Positions 48,116-56,511 are shown, counted from the stretch's first letter. The stretch is DNA of 64,000 nucleotides from Antribacter gilvus (GCF_003946865.1 NZ_QXTH01000005.1:281852-345851); one strand, 5' to 3'. Notes: generated from the sequence alone by a model not told the origin. A program made the numbers and translations.

Positions 48116-49365
48116 CGCAGCGCCCCGGTCGGCGCAAGAGGCAGGCGCGCAAGAACCTCGAACCCGCCGCCCGCCACCGGGCCCGCACGGAGCTCGCCGC
48201 CCAGCAGCTCGCAGCGCTCGCGCATCCCGAGGATGCCTCGCCCGGGCGCGGCGCCGTCGTCGTCCCCCGCACCGGGCCGACGCCGGACGGCGGGGTCGCG
48301 CTCCGGGCCTGGCCCGCGGCCGTCGTCGGACACCCGGACCTCCAGGCTGTCGGCGCCCGGGGTGAGCGCGACCGTGACGCGGGTGGGGCCCACGTGGCGG
48401 ATCACGTTGGTGACCGACTCCTGCACGATGCGGTAGGCGGCGTGCTCCACGGCGCTCGGCAGCGGGGACCCGGGTGGCGCCGTCCGCACCGTCAGGTCGA
48501 GGCCTGCGTCGCGTGCCTTGTCCGCCAGGTCGCCGATCTCGGCCAGGCCGGGGTGCGGCGCGCGGCCGTCGTCGTCCCGGAGCACCCCCAGGATGGCGCG
48601 CATCTCGCGCAGCGCCCGCGAGCTGGTCTGCTCGATGGCCTCCAGGGCGTCACGCGCACGGTCGGGACGCCGGTCCAGGACGTGCGCCGTGACCCCCGAC
48701 TGGATGTTGATGATGGCGATGGCGTGCGCCACGGTGTCGTGGACCTCGCGGGCGATGCGGACTCGTTCGGCGTCGACCCGTGCGCGGGCCACGTCGTCGC
48801 GGGTACGTTCGGCCTCTTCCGCGCGCTGCAGTGCCTGGGCCGCGATGACCTGCCGCGACCGGACACACTCCCCCAGGGCGGTGCTCATGACCGACGTGCC
48901 GATCCGGAAGAAGACCCAGCCGATCGCGGCGCGCGGCTCGATGTCGGCCGCGGCGACCAGCCAGACCACCGTGAGGACGGTGATCGTGCCCCCGGTCATC
49001 AGCAGGGACCGGCGACCGTCGCCGTACGCGGCCACCGTGTACAGGGCGACGAAGAGGGCGAGCCACGTAGGCCCGTCGGGGAGGCCGACGGCGTAGTAGG
49101 CCGCGCTCGACGCCGCGGTGACGACGAGGACGGGGACCGGCCACCGGCGTCGTCCGGCGAGGGCCATCCCGCTCAGGACCAGCAGGGCGTAGCCGAGGCT
49201 CCCGAGGTCCGTGAGCGGGCGCTCCCCCGGCTCGGCCCCGCGGACGATCGTGCCCTGGACCTGCATCACCGTGACGAACAGCGTGATCAGGACGTCCTGC
49301 GCCCACGGCGGCAGGCGGAGCGACGCCCACGGCGGCAGGCGGAGCGACGCCGCGGTGAGTCCCAT
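48112..49365 (-). CDS. Sensor histidine kinase (HisKA_3 type)
   Basis: A 417-residue membrane kinase. Four or five hydrophobic segments fill residues 25-165. The dimerisation helix carries H209 in RIAREVHDTVAHAIAIIN, and the ATPase domain ends with DDGRGPGP and GRGILGMRERCELLGG. The extreme N-terminus contains an eight-residue duplication (SLRLPPWA twice) from a 24-base tandem repeat. The ATG lies six bases after TACCAT on the minus strand, so the message may be leaderless. Confidence 0.9.
   Translation of the reverse strand: MGLTAASLRLPPWASLRLPPWAQDVLITLFVTVMQVQGTIVRGAEPGERPLTDLGSLGYALLVLSGMALAGRRRWPVPVLVVTAASSAAYYAVGLPDGPTWLALFVALYTVAAYGDGRRSLLMTGGTITVLTVVWLVAAADIEPRAAIGWVFFRIGTSVMSTALGECVRSRQVIAAQALQRAEEAERTRDDVARARVDAERVRIAREVHDTVAHAIAIINIQSGVTAHVLDRRPDRARDALEAIEQTSSRALREMRAILGVLRDDDGRAPHPGLAEIGDLADKARDAGLDLTVRTAPPGSPLPSAVEHAAYRIVQESVTNVIRHVGPTRVTVALTPGADSLEVRVSDDGRGPGPERDPAVRRRPGAGDDDGAAPGRGILGMRERCELLGGELRAGPVAGGGFEVLARLPLAPTGALR
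49301..49348. repeat. 24-base tandem repeat, two copies
   Basis: GCCCACGGCGGCAGGCGGAG plus CGAC is repeated exactly at 49301-49324 and 49325-49348, inside the N-terminal codons of the histidine kinase. It keeps frame and encodes SLRLPPWA twice. Copy number could vary between strains without a frameshift. Confidence 0.9.
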
Positions 49366-49422
49366 GGGGCGATGGTAGGGGCGCGTTGCCCGACAGCGCG
49401 TCCGCCCGTGGGCGGGGGTGCC

Positions 49423-49438
49423 TACGTCGCTCGACGTA
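49423..49438. promoter_or_regulatory. Inverted repeat in the kinase/DUF6223 divergent region
   Basis: TACGTCG and CGACGTA flank CT. The 204-base region between the divergent kinase and DUF6223 genes holds no other clear signal. Such palindromes are typical targets of LuxR-type response regulators, so the adjacent regulator may bind here. Confidence 0.4.
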
Positions 49439-49569
49439 CCTCGTTCTGTCCGGGGTGCGCTGAGGTGCGGAGGCGCGGTCGCCGCGAGGCCGACGCGGCC
49501 CGGTGGCCGGCAGGGCGACGATCGGTGCCTGACGCGGATCGCGTCGTCGTCCGACCGAAGGAGTACTCC

Positions 49570-49962
49570 ATGTCCATGCTGGCTGCTGTTCTTGTCGAGG
49601 GTGCCGGCTCGTCCCTCGCGGCGGAGGGCGCCGCTTATGCGCTGACGTCCGGACGGATCTGGTCCGTCGTCGCCGCCGTCGCCGGGCTCTCAGGGATCGC
49701 CTCTGGCTGGCGGGCGCTCGCCCGCCCCGACTGCCGCATCGCCGGAACCACCGCCGGCCGCTGGCTCGGCGCGGCGCTGGCCCTCGGCAGCGGGGTGGTC
49801 GCGCTCGCCGTGGCCGCCTACGTCGTGGTCACCGCCGACGCCGGCATCGGCACCGGGAGCGGGCTGGCCGGCGCGTACCTCGCAGCGGCCCTCGGGGTCG
49901 CGGCCCTCGTGCTGGGCGGCGTGGTGCTGGGGCGCTCGCGGCGGGCGGCCGGCTCCGCGTGA
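49570..49962 (+). CDS. DUF6223 membrane protein
   Basis: A 130-residue hydrophobic protein starting at MSMLAAVLVEGAG, with GAAGGAG upstream. Four membrane segments can be drawn, arranged as a duplicated two-helix unit: VAAVAGLSGIASGWRALAR and VALAVAAYVVVTADAGIGTGSGLAGAYLAAALGVAALVLGGVVLGRSRR. The GIGTGSGLAGA turn is characteristic of DUF6223. Function unknown. It sits beside a two-component system, which may control it. Confidence 0.8.
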   Translation: MSMLAAVLVEGAGSSLAAEGAAYALTSGRIWSVVAAVAGLSGIASGWRALARPDCRIAGTTAGRWLGAALALGSGVVALAVAAYVVVTADAGIGTGSGLAGAYLAAALGVAALVLGGVVLGRSRRAAGSA

Positions 49963-49986
49963 TCGGCTTTCAGGGGCGCGGGATCC

Positions 49987-50394
49987 TCAGTGAGCGTCGG
50001 GCGCCGTGGCTCCCGGCTCCTGGTTCCCGCGTCCCTGCGCCTCGCGCTCGCGCTTCTTCTTGGCCTGCTCCATGAGCCACAGGAACTCGGGGTCGTCCTC
50101 AGGCGCGTACGTCGACGCCTCCTTCTCCCAGGTGCGCTCGCGCTTCGGATACTGCGCAGGCGGCACCTCTCCAGCCGGGAACCCGGTGCTGCGACGGGAG
50201 ACGCCGCGACGCCGTCGGGAGCCGCTGCTCACCACGATCCAGGCGATCGAGCCGACGAGGGGCAGGAACACGATGGCGAAGATCCAGAGGCCCTTGCCGA
50301 TCCCGCCCGTGTCCTCCTCGTCCGACTGGACCACGTCCACCAGGGCGTAGACGACGAGCGCGACGTACAGGAGCGGGATGAGGACGCGAACCAT
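49987..50394 (-). CDS. PLDc_N domain membrane protein
   Basis: A 135-residue protein starting at MVRVLIPLLYVALVVYALVDVVQ. Two helices (3-23 and 34-55, GLWIFAIVFLPLVGSIAWIVV) form the phospholipase D-nuclease N-terminal domain seen alone in many actinobacterial envelope proteins; no catalytic HKD motif follows. The C-terminal half is a charged cytoplasmic tail (EFLWLMEQAKKKREREAQ). The ATG lies seven bases after TATGCT, so the message is probably leaderless. Confidence 0.8.
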   Translation of the reverse strand: MVRVLIPLLYVALVVYALVDVVQSDEEDTGGIGKGLWIFAIVFLPLVGSIAWIVVSSGSRRRRGVSRRSTGFPAGEVPPAQYPKRERTWEKEASTYAPEDDPEFLWLMEQAKKKREREAQGRGNQEPGATAPDAH

Positions 50395-50462
50395 GGGCGG
50401 GAGCATAGCGGGTGAAACCGCCCAATTTAGCGACGACGGGCCCGGGCGTGATCGGCAGGAGC

Positions 50463-51038
50463 TCACGCCCAGGGATCGTCGCCGCGGGCCCATATCTCCC
50501 GAACGGCCTCGGTGTCGATGTACCTCCATGGCGCATCGCCCTCCGGCCGTCGGGGACCGAACGGGAAGTCCCCGAATCTCCCTTCGATGAGTCCTGCGAC
50601 AAGCTCGGTAAACGACAGCCGGAACCCCCGCCACAGGCCGTCCTCGCGATCGCTCACCAGAGTCACCCAAGAATCCGCTGGTCCGGACGCATCCCAGCAA
50701 TAGAGGTTCGCGTTCTCGTCGTCTCCCCAGGTGATCAGGTTCGGGTCGCCACACCACCCGATTCCGTCCGGAGGGTTGCCGGTCAACAACCAGACCGCTC
50801 GCGCCTCGAAGGAGGCGGCCGCCATCCCTTCGGAAGGCTTGGCGTCAGGCGCCTCGGGGACGTGGAACGTCAGCTTCCCCTCCAGCACGCCGGGACCGTA
50901 CGTGGAAAGGAACCACTTGTAGTCGGCCGGGAACTGGTGACCCCACAATTCCTCGAGGAGCGGCCAGTCAATCTGAGTCGCGGTCGACCGGTGCGGCAGT
51001 ATCCGGGCTCGGATGATGGCCTTGGCATCCTCGATCAA
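50463..51038 (-). CDS. SMI1/KNR4 (SUKH) family immunity-like protein, second copy
   Basis: A 191-residue protein from a TTG whose codon overlaps the upstream stop (TTGA). The SUKH core is visible in IDWPLLEELWGHQFPADYKWFLSTYGPGVL and in LITWGDDENANLYCWDASGPADSWVTLV. SUKH proteins protect against nuclease-type polymorphic toxins. No toxin gene is adjacent. The local G+C is clearly below that of the flanks, which suggests recent transfer. Confidence 0.75.
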   Translation of the reverse strand: MIEDAKAIIRARILPHRSTATQIDWPLLEELWGHQFPADYKWFLSTYGPGVLEGKLTFHVPEAPDAKPSEGMAAASFEARAVWLLTGNPPDGIGWCGDPNLITWGDDENANLYCWDASGPADSWVTLVSDREDGLWRGFRLSFTELVAGLIEGRFGDFPFGPRRPEGDAPWRYIDTEAVREIWARGDDPWA

Positions 51039-51592
51039 GTCATCTCCACGGAGCTCGCCGACAGGAAGGTGTGCTCCGCCAGCTGCTCATCCCAGCCGAA
51101 CGGCGCGAGTTCGAAGGTCGTCAGGATCGTCCAGACAAATTGGGGCACCGACATCTCGAACCTGAACCAGCCCTCGGAAGCGAAATCGTCCGTGGCCGCC
51201 AATATGGGCCACTCGTCCGGGGCGACCTCCTCTGAGGCAAGCCAATAGAAGTGCTCATCCCATTCGCTCCAGCCCCATGGAATCAATCCCTCGCCCCTGC
51301 CGCGAAAGATCGAGTACGGAGCGTACGGACCGTCGGGTCCGCCTGGGTGGACGGCATCCTCCGCTTGTTGGTGCGCAACAAGCCCACCATATAGATCCAT
51401 CGGTTTGCCGGGGTCGACCGCGAGAAGGTTGACCGACCGGGAAAAGGCACCGGGGCCAAAGACCTCCGCCAGGCTTCTATAGCTCGACGGCAGCACCATG
51501 CCGTTTCGCGAACCATATCTCGCCCAGTCGATGTCTCGCCTTTGCGGTGTACCCACCAGGCCCACGAGCCTCTCGATCCACTCGTCCGTCAT
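51035..51592 (-). CDS. SMI1/KNR4 (SUKH) family immunity-like protein, first copy
   Basis: A 185-residue protein starting at MTDEWIERLVGLVGTP. SUKH features: VLPSSYRSLAEVFGPGAFSRSVNLLAVDPG, LIPWGWSEWDEHFYWLASEEVAPDEWPI and FRFEMSVPQFVWTILT. It is a paralogue of the next gene, translated before it. The pair resembles an immunity array kept without its toxin. Lower G+C than its neighbours. Confidence 0.75.
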   Translation of the reverse strand: MTDEWIERLVGLVGTPQRRDIDWARYGSRNGMVLPSSYRSLAEVFGPGAFSRSVNLLAVDPGKPMDLYGGLVAHQQAEDAVHPGGPDGPYAPYSIFRGRGEGLIPWGWSEWDEHFYWLASEEVAPDEWPILAATDDFASEGWFRFEMSVPQFVWTILTTFELAPFGWDEQLAEHTFLSASSVEMT

Positions 51593-51595
51593 CAG

Positions 51596-51982
51596 CTAGT
51601 CCGGGAACACGCAGAACTCGTTGCCCTCCGGGTCGGCGAGCACCACCCAGTTCTCGTGGCGGCCGACCTCGCTGGCACCGGCTGCGATCAGGCGCGCCAC
51701 CTCCGCCTCGAGGTCCGTGGTGCGGAGGTCGAGATGCACGCGGTTCTTCACCGTCTTGGGCTCAGGCACCCGGTTGAAGAACAGTCGCGGGCTACCGCCG
51801 TCGGCCGCTTCAACCAGTACGGAGGGATCGTCCTCCGGGTCGTCGACCCCCATGGCGCGCAGGCGCTCCAGCTCTTCGTCGTCGTAGTCCGCGACGTCGT
51901 AGTCGTCCAGGACACCGGCCCAGAACCGCGCCAGGGAGGCGGGGTAACGGCAGTCGAACACCACGTCCTTCAGGGTCGCCAT
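51596..51982 (-). CDS. VOC family (glyoxalase/bleomycin-resistance-like) protein
   Basis: A 128-residue protein starting at MATLKDVVFDCRYPASLARFWAGVL, the first beta-alpha-beta unit of the VOC fold; RLFFNRVPEPKTVKNRVHLDLRTTDLEAEV and WVVLADPEGNEFCVF form the second. H and E metal positions appear at VHLD and GNEFCV. The substrate is unknown. The ATG is seven bases after TATCGT, compatible with a leaderless message. Confidence 0.85.
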   Translation of the reverse strand: MATLKDVVFDCRYPASLARFWAGVLDDYDVADYDDEELERLRAMGVDDPEDDPSVLVEAADGGSPRLFFNRVPEPKTVKNRVHLDLRTTDLEAEVARLIAAGASEVGRHENWVVLADPEGNEFCVFPD

Positions 51983-52051
51983 GCCGGGAACGATAGTCCG
52001 CGGACCGCGAGCCCGTGCCGAACGGCCGGCTGCCACCTCAGCCGGAGACCG

Positions 52052-52813
52052 TCAGGAGCCCCCCGCCGTCCCGAGGTGCCGGGCGAAGAAGCGGACGGAG
52101 CTGTCGATCTCGAAGAGCGGGACCCGGAAGTGGCTGCCTGGATTGGCGTGCAGCGTCTTCTCGGCGGAACCAAGGGCGTCGAACAGCCTCATGACGGAGT
52201 CGCGCGGCGCTCCCTCGTCGTCCCACTGCAGCACGAACTCGACCGGGACGGTGATCCTCGCGGCCGCCTCGGTGAGCCACTCGCTCCCGACGAGGCCCAG
52301 GACAGCAGCCGTGATGCGGGGTTCCGCCGCGACGAGGCGGATGCCCATCTCGCCACCCTGGGACAGGCCGTAGTACCCGACGGGCTGGTCCGCACCGACG
52401 TAGTCCAGCGTCTGGAGCGTGTCCAGGGTGGTCTGCCAGTCGGGGATGAGCTGCGACGCCACGGTCTCGCAGAGCTCAGGCCACGCCGAACCGACGGGCT
52501 CGCCGGCGGCCGTCCGTCCGTCGACGAGCTCGACCAGCCGCTGGATCTCGGGGTGCTCCGGCCGGTCGCCGGTTCCCGGCGCGTCGATCGCGGCTACCGC
52601 ATAGCCACAGGACCGGACGTAGGGGAACGCCCGGGAGACGACTTCCCACCCCTTCTTGTGCTGACCACCGCCGTGCCCGATCAGGACCAGCGGCCGGGGA
52701 CCGGAACCCGCAGCGGGCGTCCAGAGCGCCCCAGGGACGTCCCCGATCATGAAGAGCTGTTCGCGGACGCCGTCGGCGACGGTCTCTGAGGTGAGGTGCA
52801 CGGTGCATGGCAC
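52052..52813 (-). CDS. Alpha/beta hydrolase (dienelactone hydrolase-like)
   Basis: A 253-residue protein from a GTG; a later GTG at about 52801 is also possible, as no clear ribosome site is seen. The fold is clear: PRPLVLIGHGGGQHKKG (oxyanion loop), AIDAPGTGDR, nucleophile elbow GLSQGGE near residue 150, VEFVLQWDDEGAPRDSVMRLFDAL with the acid, and GSHFRVP with the histidine. The enzyme probably cleaves an ester or lactone; the substrate is unknown. It precedes a strong palindrome. Confidence 0.82.
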   Translation of the reverse strand: MPCTVHLTSETVADGVREQLFMIGDVPGALWTPAAGSGPRPLVLIGHGGGQHKKGWEVVSRAFPYVRSCGYAVAAIDAPGTGDRPEHPEIQRLVELVDGRTAAGEPVGSAWPELCETVASQLIPDWQTTLDTLQTLDYVGADQPVGYYGLSQGGEMGIRLVAAEPRITAAVLGLVGSEWLTEAAARITVPVEFVLQWDDEGAPRDSVMRLFDALGSAEKTLHANPGSHFRVPLFEIDSSVRFFARHLGTAGGS

Positions 52814-52854
52814 CAGGTGAGCTGCGGGCGCCGCAAGCCGATTTACGGCGGCGC

Positions 52855-52920
52855 GTGATCGGTAGTTCGTAGCATGATCGGCAGTTCGAACTGCCGATCA
52901 CGCGACGAACTACCGATCAC
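52855..52920. terminator. 66-base palindrome with an internal near-repeat
   Basis: Arms 52855-52887 and 52888-52920 pair over 33 positions with two mismatches. Each arm is built from two near-copies, TGATCGGTAGTTCG and TGATCGGCAGTTCG, so nested hairpins are possible. It lies between two codirectional minus-strand genes and probably ends the NDH-2-like unit. Confidence 0.65.
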
Positions 52921-52942
52921 ACCGACGCGGGGCCGGGCACCG

Positions 52943-54163
52943 TCAGCGGGGCACCGTCTGCGCCGCCGCGCCCCGCGCCTCCAGCCGCTGCTGCCGTCGC
53001 GGCCCACCGGAGACGCGGTGCAGGCGGTACGACCCCGGCTTGCGCGCCTCCCCGACCAGGTGCTCGACGGTGCCGTTGACCACGTACGCCTTCAGGGACG
53101 CCCCCGGACGCCCGCCGACGTGGAACCAGATCGCCTCGTCGTACCGGTGGGCGAACTGGAAGATCCCCGCCTGGCGGCCCAGGCTGATGCACTGCCCGGC
53201 GAACACCTCGTTGAGCGTCCCCGGCTGCTCCCCCGAGATCCGGCTGAGCACCGTGTCTGCGGCTCGCGCGCCGAGGGGCATCGCCGCCTGGCAGCTCATC
53301 CGCAGCGGGAGGTCCGACGGCGCCGCGGAGTCGCCAGCCGCGACGATCCGCTCATCGTCCACGCTGGTCAGCGTCTCGTCCGTCAGCAGGCGGCCGTCCA
53401 CGTCGGTGCTCAGCCCGCTGCGGCGGGCCAGGTCCGGCACGCCGAACCCGGCGGTCCAGACGGTGACGGCGCTGGGCAGCGTCCGGCCGTCGCTGAGCCC
53501 GACGGCGTCGGCCGTCACCGCGGTCACGGTCGCGCCCGGCCCTTGCACCACGGTCACCCCGAGGGCCGCCATCCGTCCCGCGACCGAACGCCGTCCGCGC
53601 GGGTGCAGGTACGGACCGAGGACGTCGCCGCAGACCAGGGTCACGGACCGGCCGGTCTCGGCCAGCTCCGTGGCGACCTCGATGCCGGACGGTCCGGCGC
53701 CCACGACCGTCACCGGGGCCAAGGCCGGCGTCGCGTCCAGGACCGCTCCCAGTCGCTCCCCCTCCTCCAGGCTCGTGACCGGGTACGCATGCTCGGCCGC
53801 CCCCGAGACGCTCGTGCCCCGGATCCCGCTGTGGCTGCCGACGGCGTAGACGAGGTAGTCGTAGCCGACGGCAGCGCCGCCCGCCAGCGTCAGCCTCCGC
53901 GCCACGGCGTCGATCCGTGTCACGGAGTCCACGACGAGCCGCACGCGCTCATTGAGCACCTCGCGGTAGTCGGTGACGGCGTCGTCGGTCCTCGCGATCA
54001 GCTGGTGCAGGAGGATCCGCTCGACGAACGCAGGCCGTGGGTTGATCAGCGACACCGCCACGTCGTCTCGCTTCGCCAGGCGGTTCGCCGCCATGACCCC
54101 GGCGTAGCCGCCGCCGATCACGACGACCTCGCGCTTGGGAGAACGGGTGGTCCGGGATTCCAT
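52943..54163 (-). CDS. NDH-2-like FAD/NAD(P)H oxidoreductase
   Basis: A 406-residue flavoprotein starting at MESRTTRSPKREVVVIGGGYAGVMAANRLA, with AGGAGA upstream. The NAD(P)H motif VTVVGAGPSGIEVATELAE lies near residue 150, and IVAAGDSAAPSDLPLRMSCQAAMPLGARAADTVL closes the FAD domain. It resembles soluble NDH-2 or AIFM-like reductases but lacks the C-terminal membrane helix seen in the protein at 16033-17412. The acceptor is unknown. Confidence 0.82.
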   Translation of the reverse strand: MESRTTRSPKREVVVIGGGYAGVMAANRLAKRDDVAVSLINPRPAFVERILLHQLIARTDDAVTDYREVLNERVRLVVDSVTRIDAVARRLTLAGGAAVGYDYLVYAVGSHSGIRGTSVSGAAEHAYPVTSLEEGERLGAVLDATPALAPVTVVGAGPSGIEVATELAETGRSVTLVCGDVLGPYLHPRGRRSVAGRMAALGVTVVQGPGATVTAVTADAVGLSDGRTLPSAVTVWTAGFGVPDLARRSGLSTDVDGRLLTDETLTSVDDERIVAAGDSAAPSDLPLRMSCQAAMPLGARAADTVLSRISGEQPGTLNEVFAGQCISLGRQAGIFQFAHRYDEAIWFHVGGRPGASLKAYVVNGTVEHLVGEARKPGSYRLHRVSGGPRRQQRLEARGAAAQTVPR

Positions 54164-54209
54164 GTCGTCTCCTGGTTGTTCGACGTCGGTCCCTCACGGG
54201 ATGTCACCA

Positions 54210-54362
54210 CTATGACGAGCGCGGCGGCCCGGACGTGACATCGCTACGCGGGGAGTGCCGGAAGGTCCATCGCCGCGCGTGCAGCACGGAGACCAGCCGC
54301 CCGTCGAGCCGCAGGGTCTCGAGCGCGACCAGCAGCGCCAGGCCCACCGAGTCGGCCCAGCA
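54210..54362 (-). pseudogene. Possible STAS-domain remnant
   Basis: In the gap before the GAF-ANTAR gene, one minus-strand frame reads WAESVGLALLVALETLRLDG and continues RLVSVLHARRWTFRHSP to a TAG at 54210. AESVGLALLVALE resembles the DSxGLxLLV core of STAS anti-anti-sigma domains, which often neighbour ANTAR genes. There is no start codon or complete domain. It may be chance. Confidence 0.25.
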
Positions 54363-54376
54363 CTATGGCTCGGCCC

Positions 54377-55042
54377 TCAGTCAGCGGCGGTGACGTCGTC
54401 CCGGCCGCCCAGGGCCAGGGCGCGGAGGATCCTCTCGGCGACCTCCCGCTCCGCGACGTTGCGGTGCTCGGAGGCCGAGGCAAGGATGCGGCGCGCGTCC
54501 TCCTCGGCGCACCCGTTGGCCTCCATGATGGCGCCCACCGCCTGCTCGATCGCCATCCGGTCGGACATGCTCTGGTAGAGCCCGGCCGCGGCGTCGTCCA
54601 GGTCGGCGAACTTCAGGTGCAGGCGCACGGCCGACGCGACCAGCTCCGCATACGCCTCGGCGGCGCGCTGCAGCGGCCAGTCCCACCGGTCGTGGGTCCG
54701 CGAGTACAGGTTGAGGGCGATCGAGAGGCCGGGCACCACCTCGGCCGGGACCGCCAGCACCGAGGCGTACCCCTCGCGGAGCGTCTGCTCGCGCCAGGCC
54801 TGCCACCGCTCCTCGTCGGCCACGTCGGGCACCTCCTGCTTCTTGCGGAGGTCCATCGCGTCGTTGCAGGGCCCCTCGTCGGCCAGCGCCTCGGCCTGGT
54901 CGCAGCGCGCCGCGGGGTCGTTGCTGCTGCCTGCCCGCAGCGTCATGCCGTTCTGACGCATCGTGATGCTTGCATCGACGTCGGCGCCGAGCACCGAAGC
55001 GGCTCGTACGGCGCACTCGGTGAGGTAGCTGGAGATGATCAT
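54377..55042 (-). CDS. GAF-ANTAR regulatory protein
   Basis: A 221-residue protein starting at MIISSYLTECAVRAASVLGADVDASIT. Residues 1-150 form a GAF sensor domain. Residues 160-210 are an ANTAR RNA-binding domain (LYQSMSDRMAIEQAVGAIMEANGCAEEDARRIL), which in actinobacteria promotes antitermination at paired stem-loops. The ATG at 55040-55042 has GAGGGG upstream. Its RNA targets are unknown. Confidence 0.88.
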   Translation of the reverse strand: MIISSYLTECAVRAASVLGADVDASITMRQNGMTLRAGSSNDPAARCDQAEALADEGPCNDAMDLRKKQEVPDVADEERWQAWREQTLREGYASVLAVPAEVVPGLSIALNLYSRTHDRWDWPLQRAAEAYAELVASAVRLHLKFADLDDAAAGLYQSMSDRMAIEQAVGAIMEANGCAEEDARRILASASEHRNVAEREVAERILRALALGGRDDVTAAD

Positions 55043-55239
55043 GACCCGTCCCCTCGGGCGTCGCCGCGCAGCGGGGCGCCAGGTTGATTCCTGCCGCTTC
55101 CTCGACCTCCTCACCGTACGCCCGCGGGACGCCTTAAACGATGAGAGGGGTTGGGGTTCGTGCGGGTGGTGCCCAGGGTGGGGGCGCGCGCCGTGGCGGT
55201 CTCCGCCAGGCGTGTTCACCCATCCACCTGGAGGACCCC

Positions 55240-56472
55240 ATGTCTACGCGCGCCCGACTACGCAGGCTGAGCTTCGCCGTCGTCCTGGCCCTGACAGCGC
55301 CGCTCGCCGCGGTCGCGACCGTCGTTCTCGTCCAGCCCGCCCCGCCCGCCCAAGCCGCGGAGTGCGGCACCGCGGTGCTGTGCGACGGGTTCGAGAGCCA
55401 GACCGGGACGACGCCGAGCGGCGCGTGGGCGCTCCGGTATCCCGACTGCCAGGGGTCGGGTACGGCAACGATCGACTCCACCGTGGCACGCAGCGGCAGC
55501 AAGTCCCTCCGCGTCAACGGCGCCGAGGGGTACTGCAACCACGTGTTCGTGGGCTCGACGCAGGACCTGTCGACGATCGGCCAGCGCTGGCACGCGCGCT
55601 TCTACGTGCGGCACACCACCGCGCTGCCCACCGCGCACGTGACGTTCCTGGCCATGAAGGACGCCGACGACGGCAACCGCGACCTGCGCATGGGCGGCCA
55701 GAACGGCGCGCTGCAGTGGAACCGCCAGTCCGACGACGCCACCCTGCCCGAGCAGAGCCCCGCCGGTGTGGCGCTCAGCCGTCCGCTGCCGACCAACGAG
55801 TGGGTCTGCGTCCAGTTCTCCGTGGACGGCGCCGCCGGCACCACGACCACCCGGGTGAACGGCCAGGAGGTCGCCGGCCTCACCGTCGACGGCGTCCCCA
55901 CGCACAACGTGGACGGCCAGTGGCTCAACGGCGGGTCCTGGAACCCCCGCCTGACGGACTTCCGGATCGGCTGGGAGAGCTACGGTTCCGGCGCGGACAC
56001 CCTCTGGTACGACGACGTCGCCGTCGGCTCGCAGCCCGTCGCCTGCGACGGCGGGTCGACGACGCCGACGCCGACCCCCACTCCCACTCCTACGCCGACG
56101 CCTAGCCCGACGGTGACGCCGACGCCCACCCCGACCCCGACGCCGACGCGGACGCCGTCCTTCCCGCCGCCGACGGCCAGCTGCGCCGCCACGGCCACGG
56201 TCAACAGCTGGGGCACGGGCGCCACGGTGCAGGTCGCTGTCCGGAACACGGGCACGCTCCCGGTGAACCGCTGGAACCTCACGTGGACCTGGCCCAGCTC
56301 GGGCGTCTCGATCAGCCAGATCTGGAACGCCCAGCAGGTGACGAGCGGCGGCGTGACCGTCACGCCCGTCGCGTGGAACCAGTCGATCCCGCTCGGCGGA
56401 TCGGTGCAGTTCGGCTTCAACGTCAACGGTTCGCTGACGACCATGCCGACCATGACCTGTACGCCGGCCTGA
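55240..56472 (+). CDS. Secreted Cip1-like protein with C-terminal CBM2
   Basis: A 410-residue secreted protein. A signal peptide covers about residues 1-38. Residues 40-268 resemble the fungal and streptomycete Cip1 core: CDGFESQTGTTPSGAW, HARFYVRHTTALPTAHVTFLAMKDADDGN, LRMGGQNGALQWNRQSDDATLPEQSP, TDFRIGWESYGSGADTLWYDDVAV. A long PT linker leads to a family 2 cellulose-binding module with surface tryptophans (NSWGTG, NRWNLTWTW, IWNAQQV). Cip1 acts in cellulose breakdown, possibly as a glucuronan lyase-like enzyme; the reaction is not settled. GAGGA precedes the ATG. The 197 bases upstream hold no clear operator. Confidence 0.82.
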   Translation: MSTRARLRRLSFAVVLALTAPLAAVATVVLVQPAPPAQAAECGTAVLCDGFESQTGTTPSGAWALRYPDCQGSGTATIDSTVARSGSKSLRVNGAEGYCNHVFVGSTQDLSTIGQRWHARFYVRHTTALPTAHVTFLAMKDADDGNRDLRMGGQNGALQWNRQSDDATLPEQSPAGVALSRPLPTNEWVCVQFSVDGAAGTTTTRVNGQEVAGLTVDGVPTHNVDGQWLNGGSWNPRLTDFRIGWESYGSGADTLWYDDVAVGSQPVACDGGSTTPTPTPTPTPTPTPSPTVTPTPTPTPTPTRTPSFPPPTASCAATATVNSWGTGATVQVAVRNTGTLPVNRWNLTWTWPSSGVSISQIWNAQQVTSGGVTVTPVAWNQSIPLGGSVQFGFNVNGSLTTMPTMTCTPA

Positions 56473-56477
56473 CGGCC

Positions 56478-56511
56478 CCCGGCCGGCACGCCTACGGGCG
56501 TGCCGGCCGGG
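56478..56511 (+). terminator. Terminator of the Cip1-CBM2 gene
   Basis: Fifteen-base arms 56478-56492 and 56497-56511 with a TACG loop, six bases after the stop. The stem is GCCGGCCGG-rich with no T-run. Confidence 0.75.

Noticed and set aside
56063..56154. Repeats of ACGCC/CCGAC type as a possible CRISPR or microsatellite
   Set aside because: They are codons of a Pro-Thr linker inside the Cip1-CBM2 gene.
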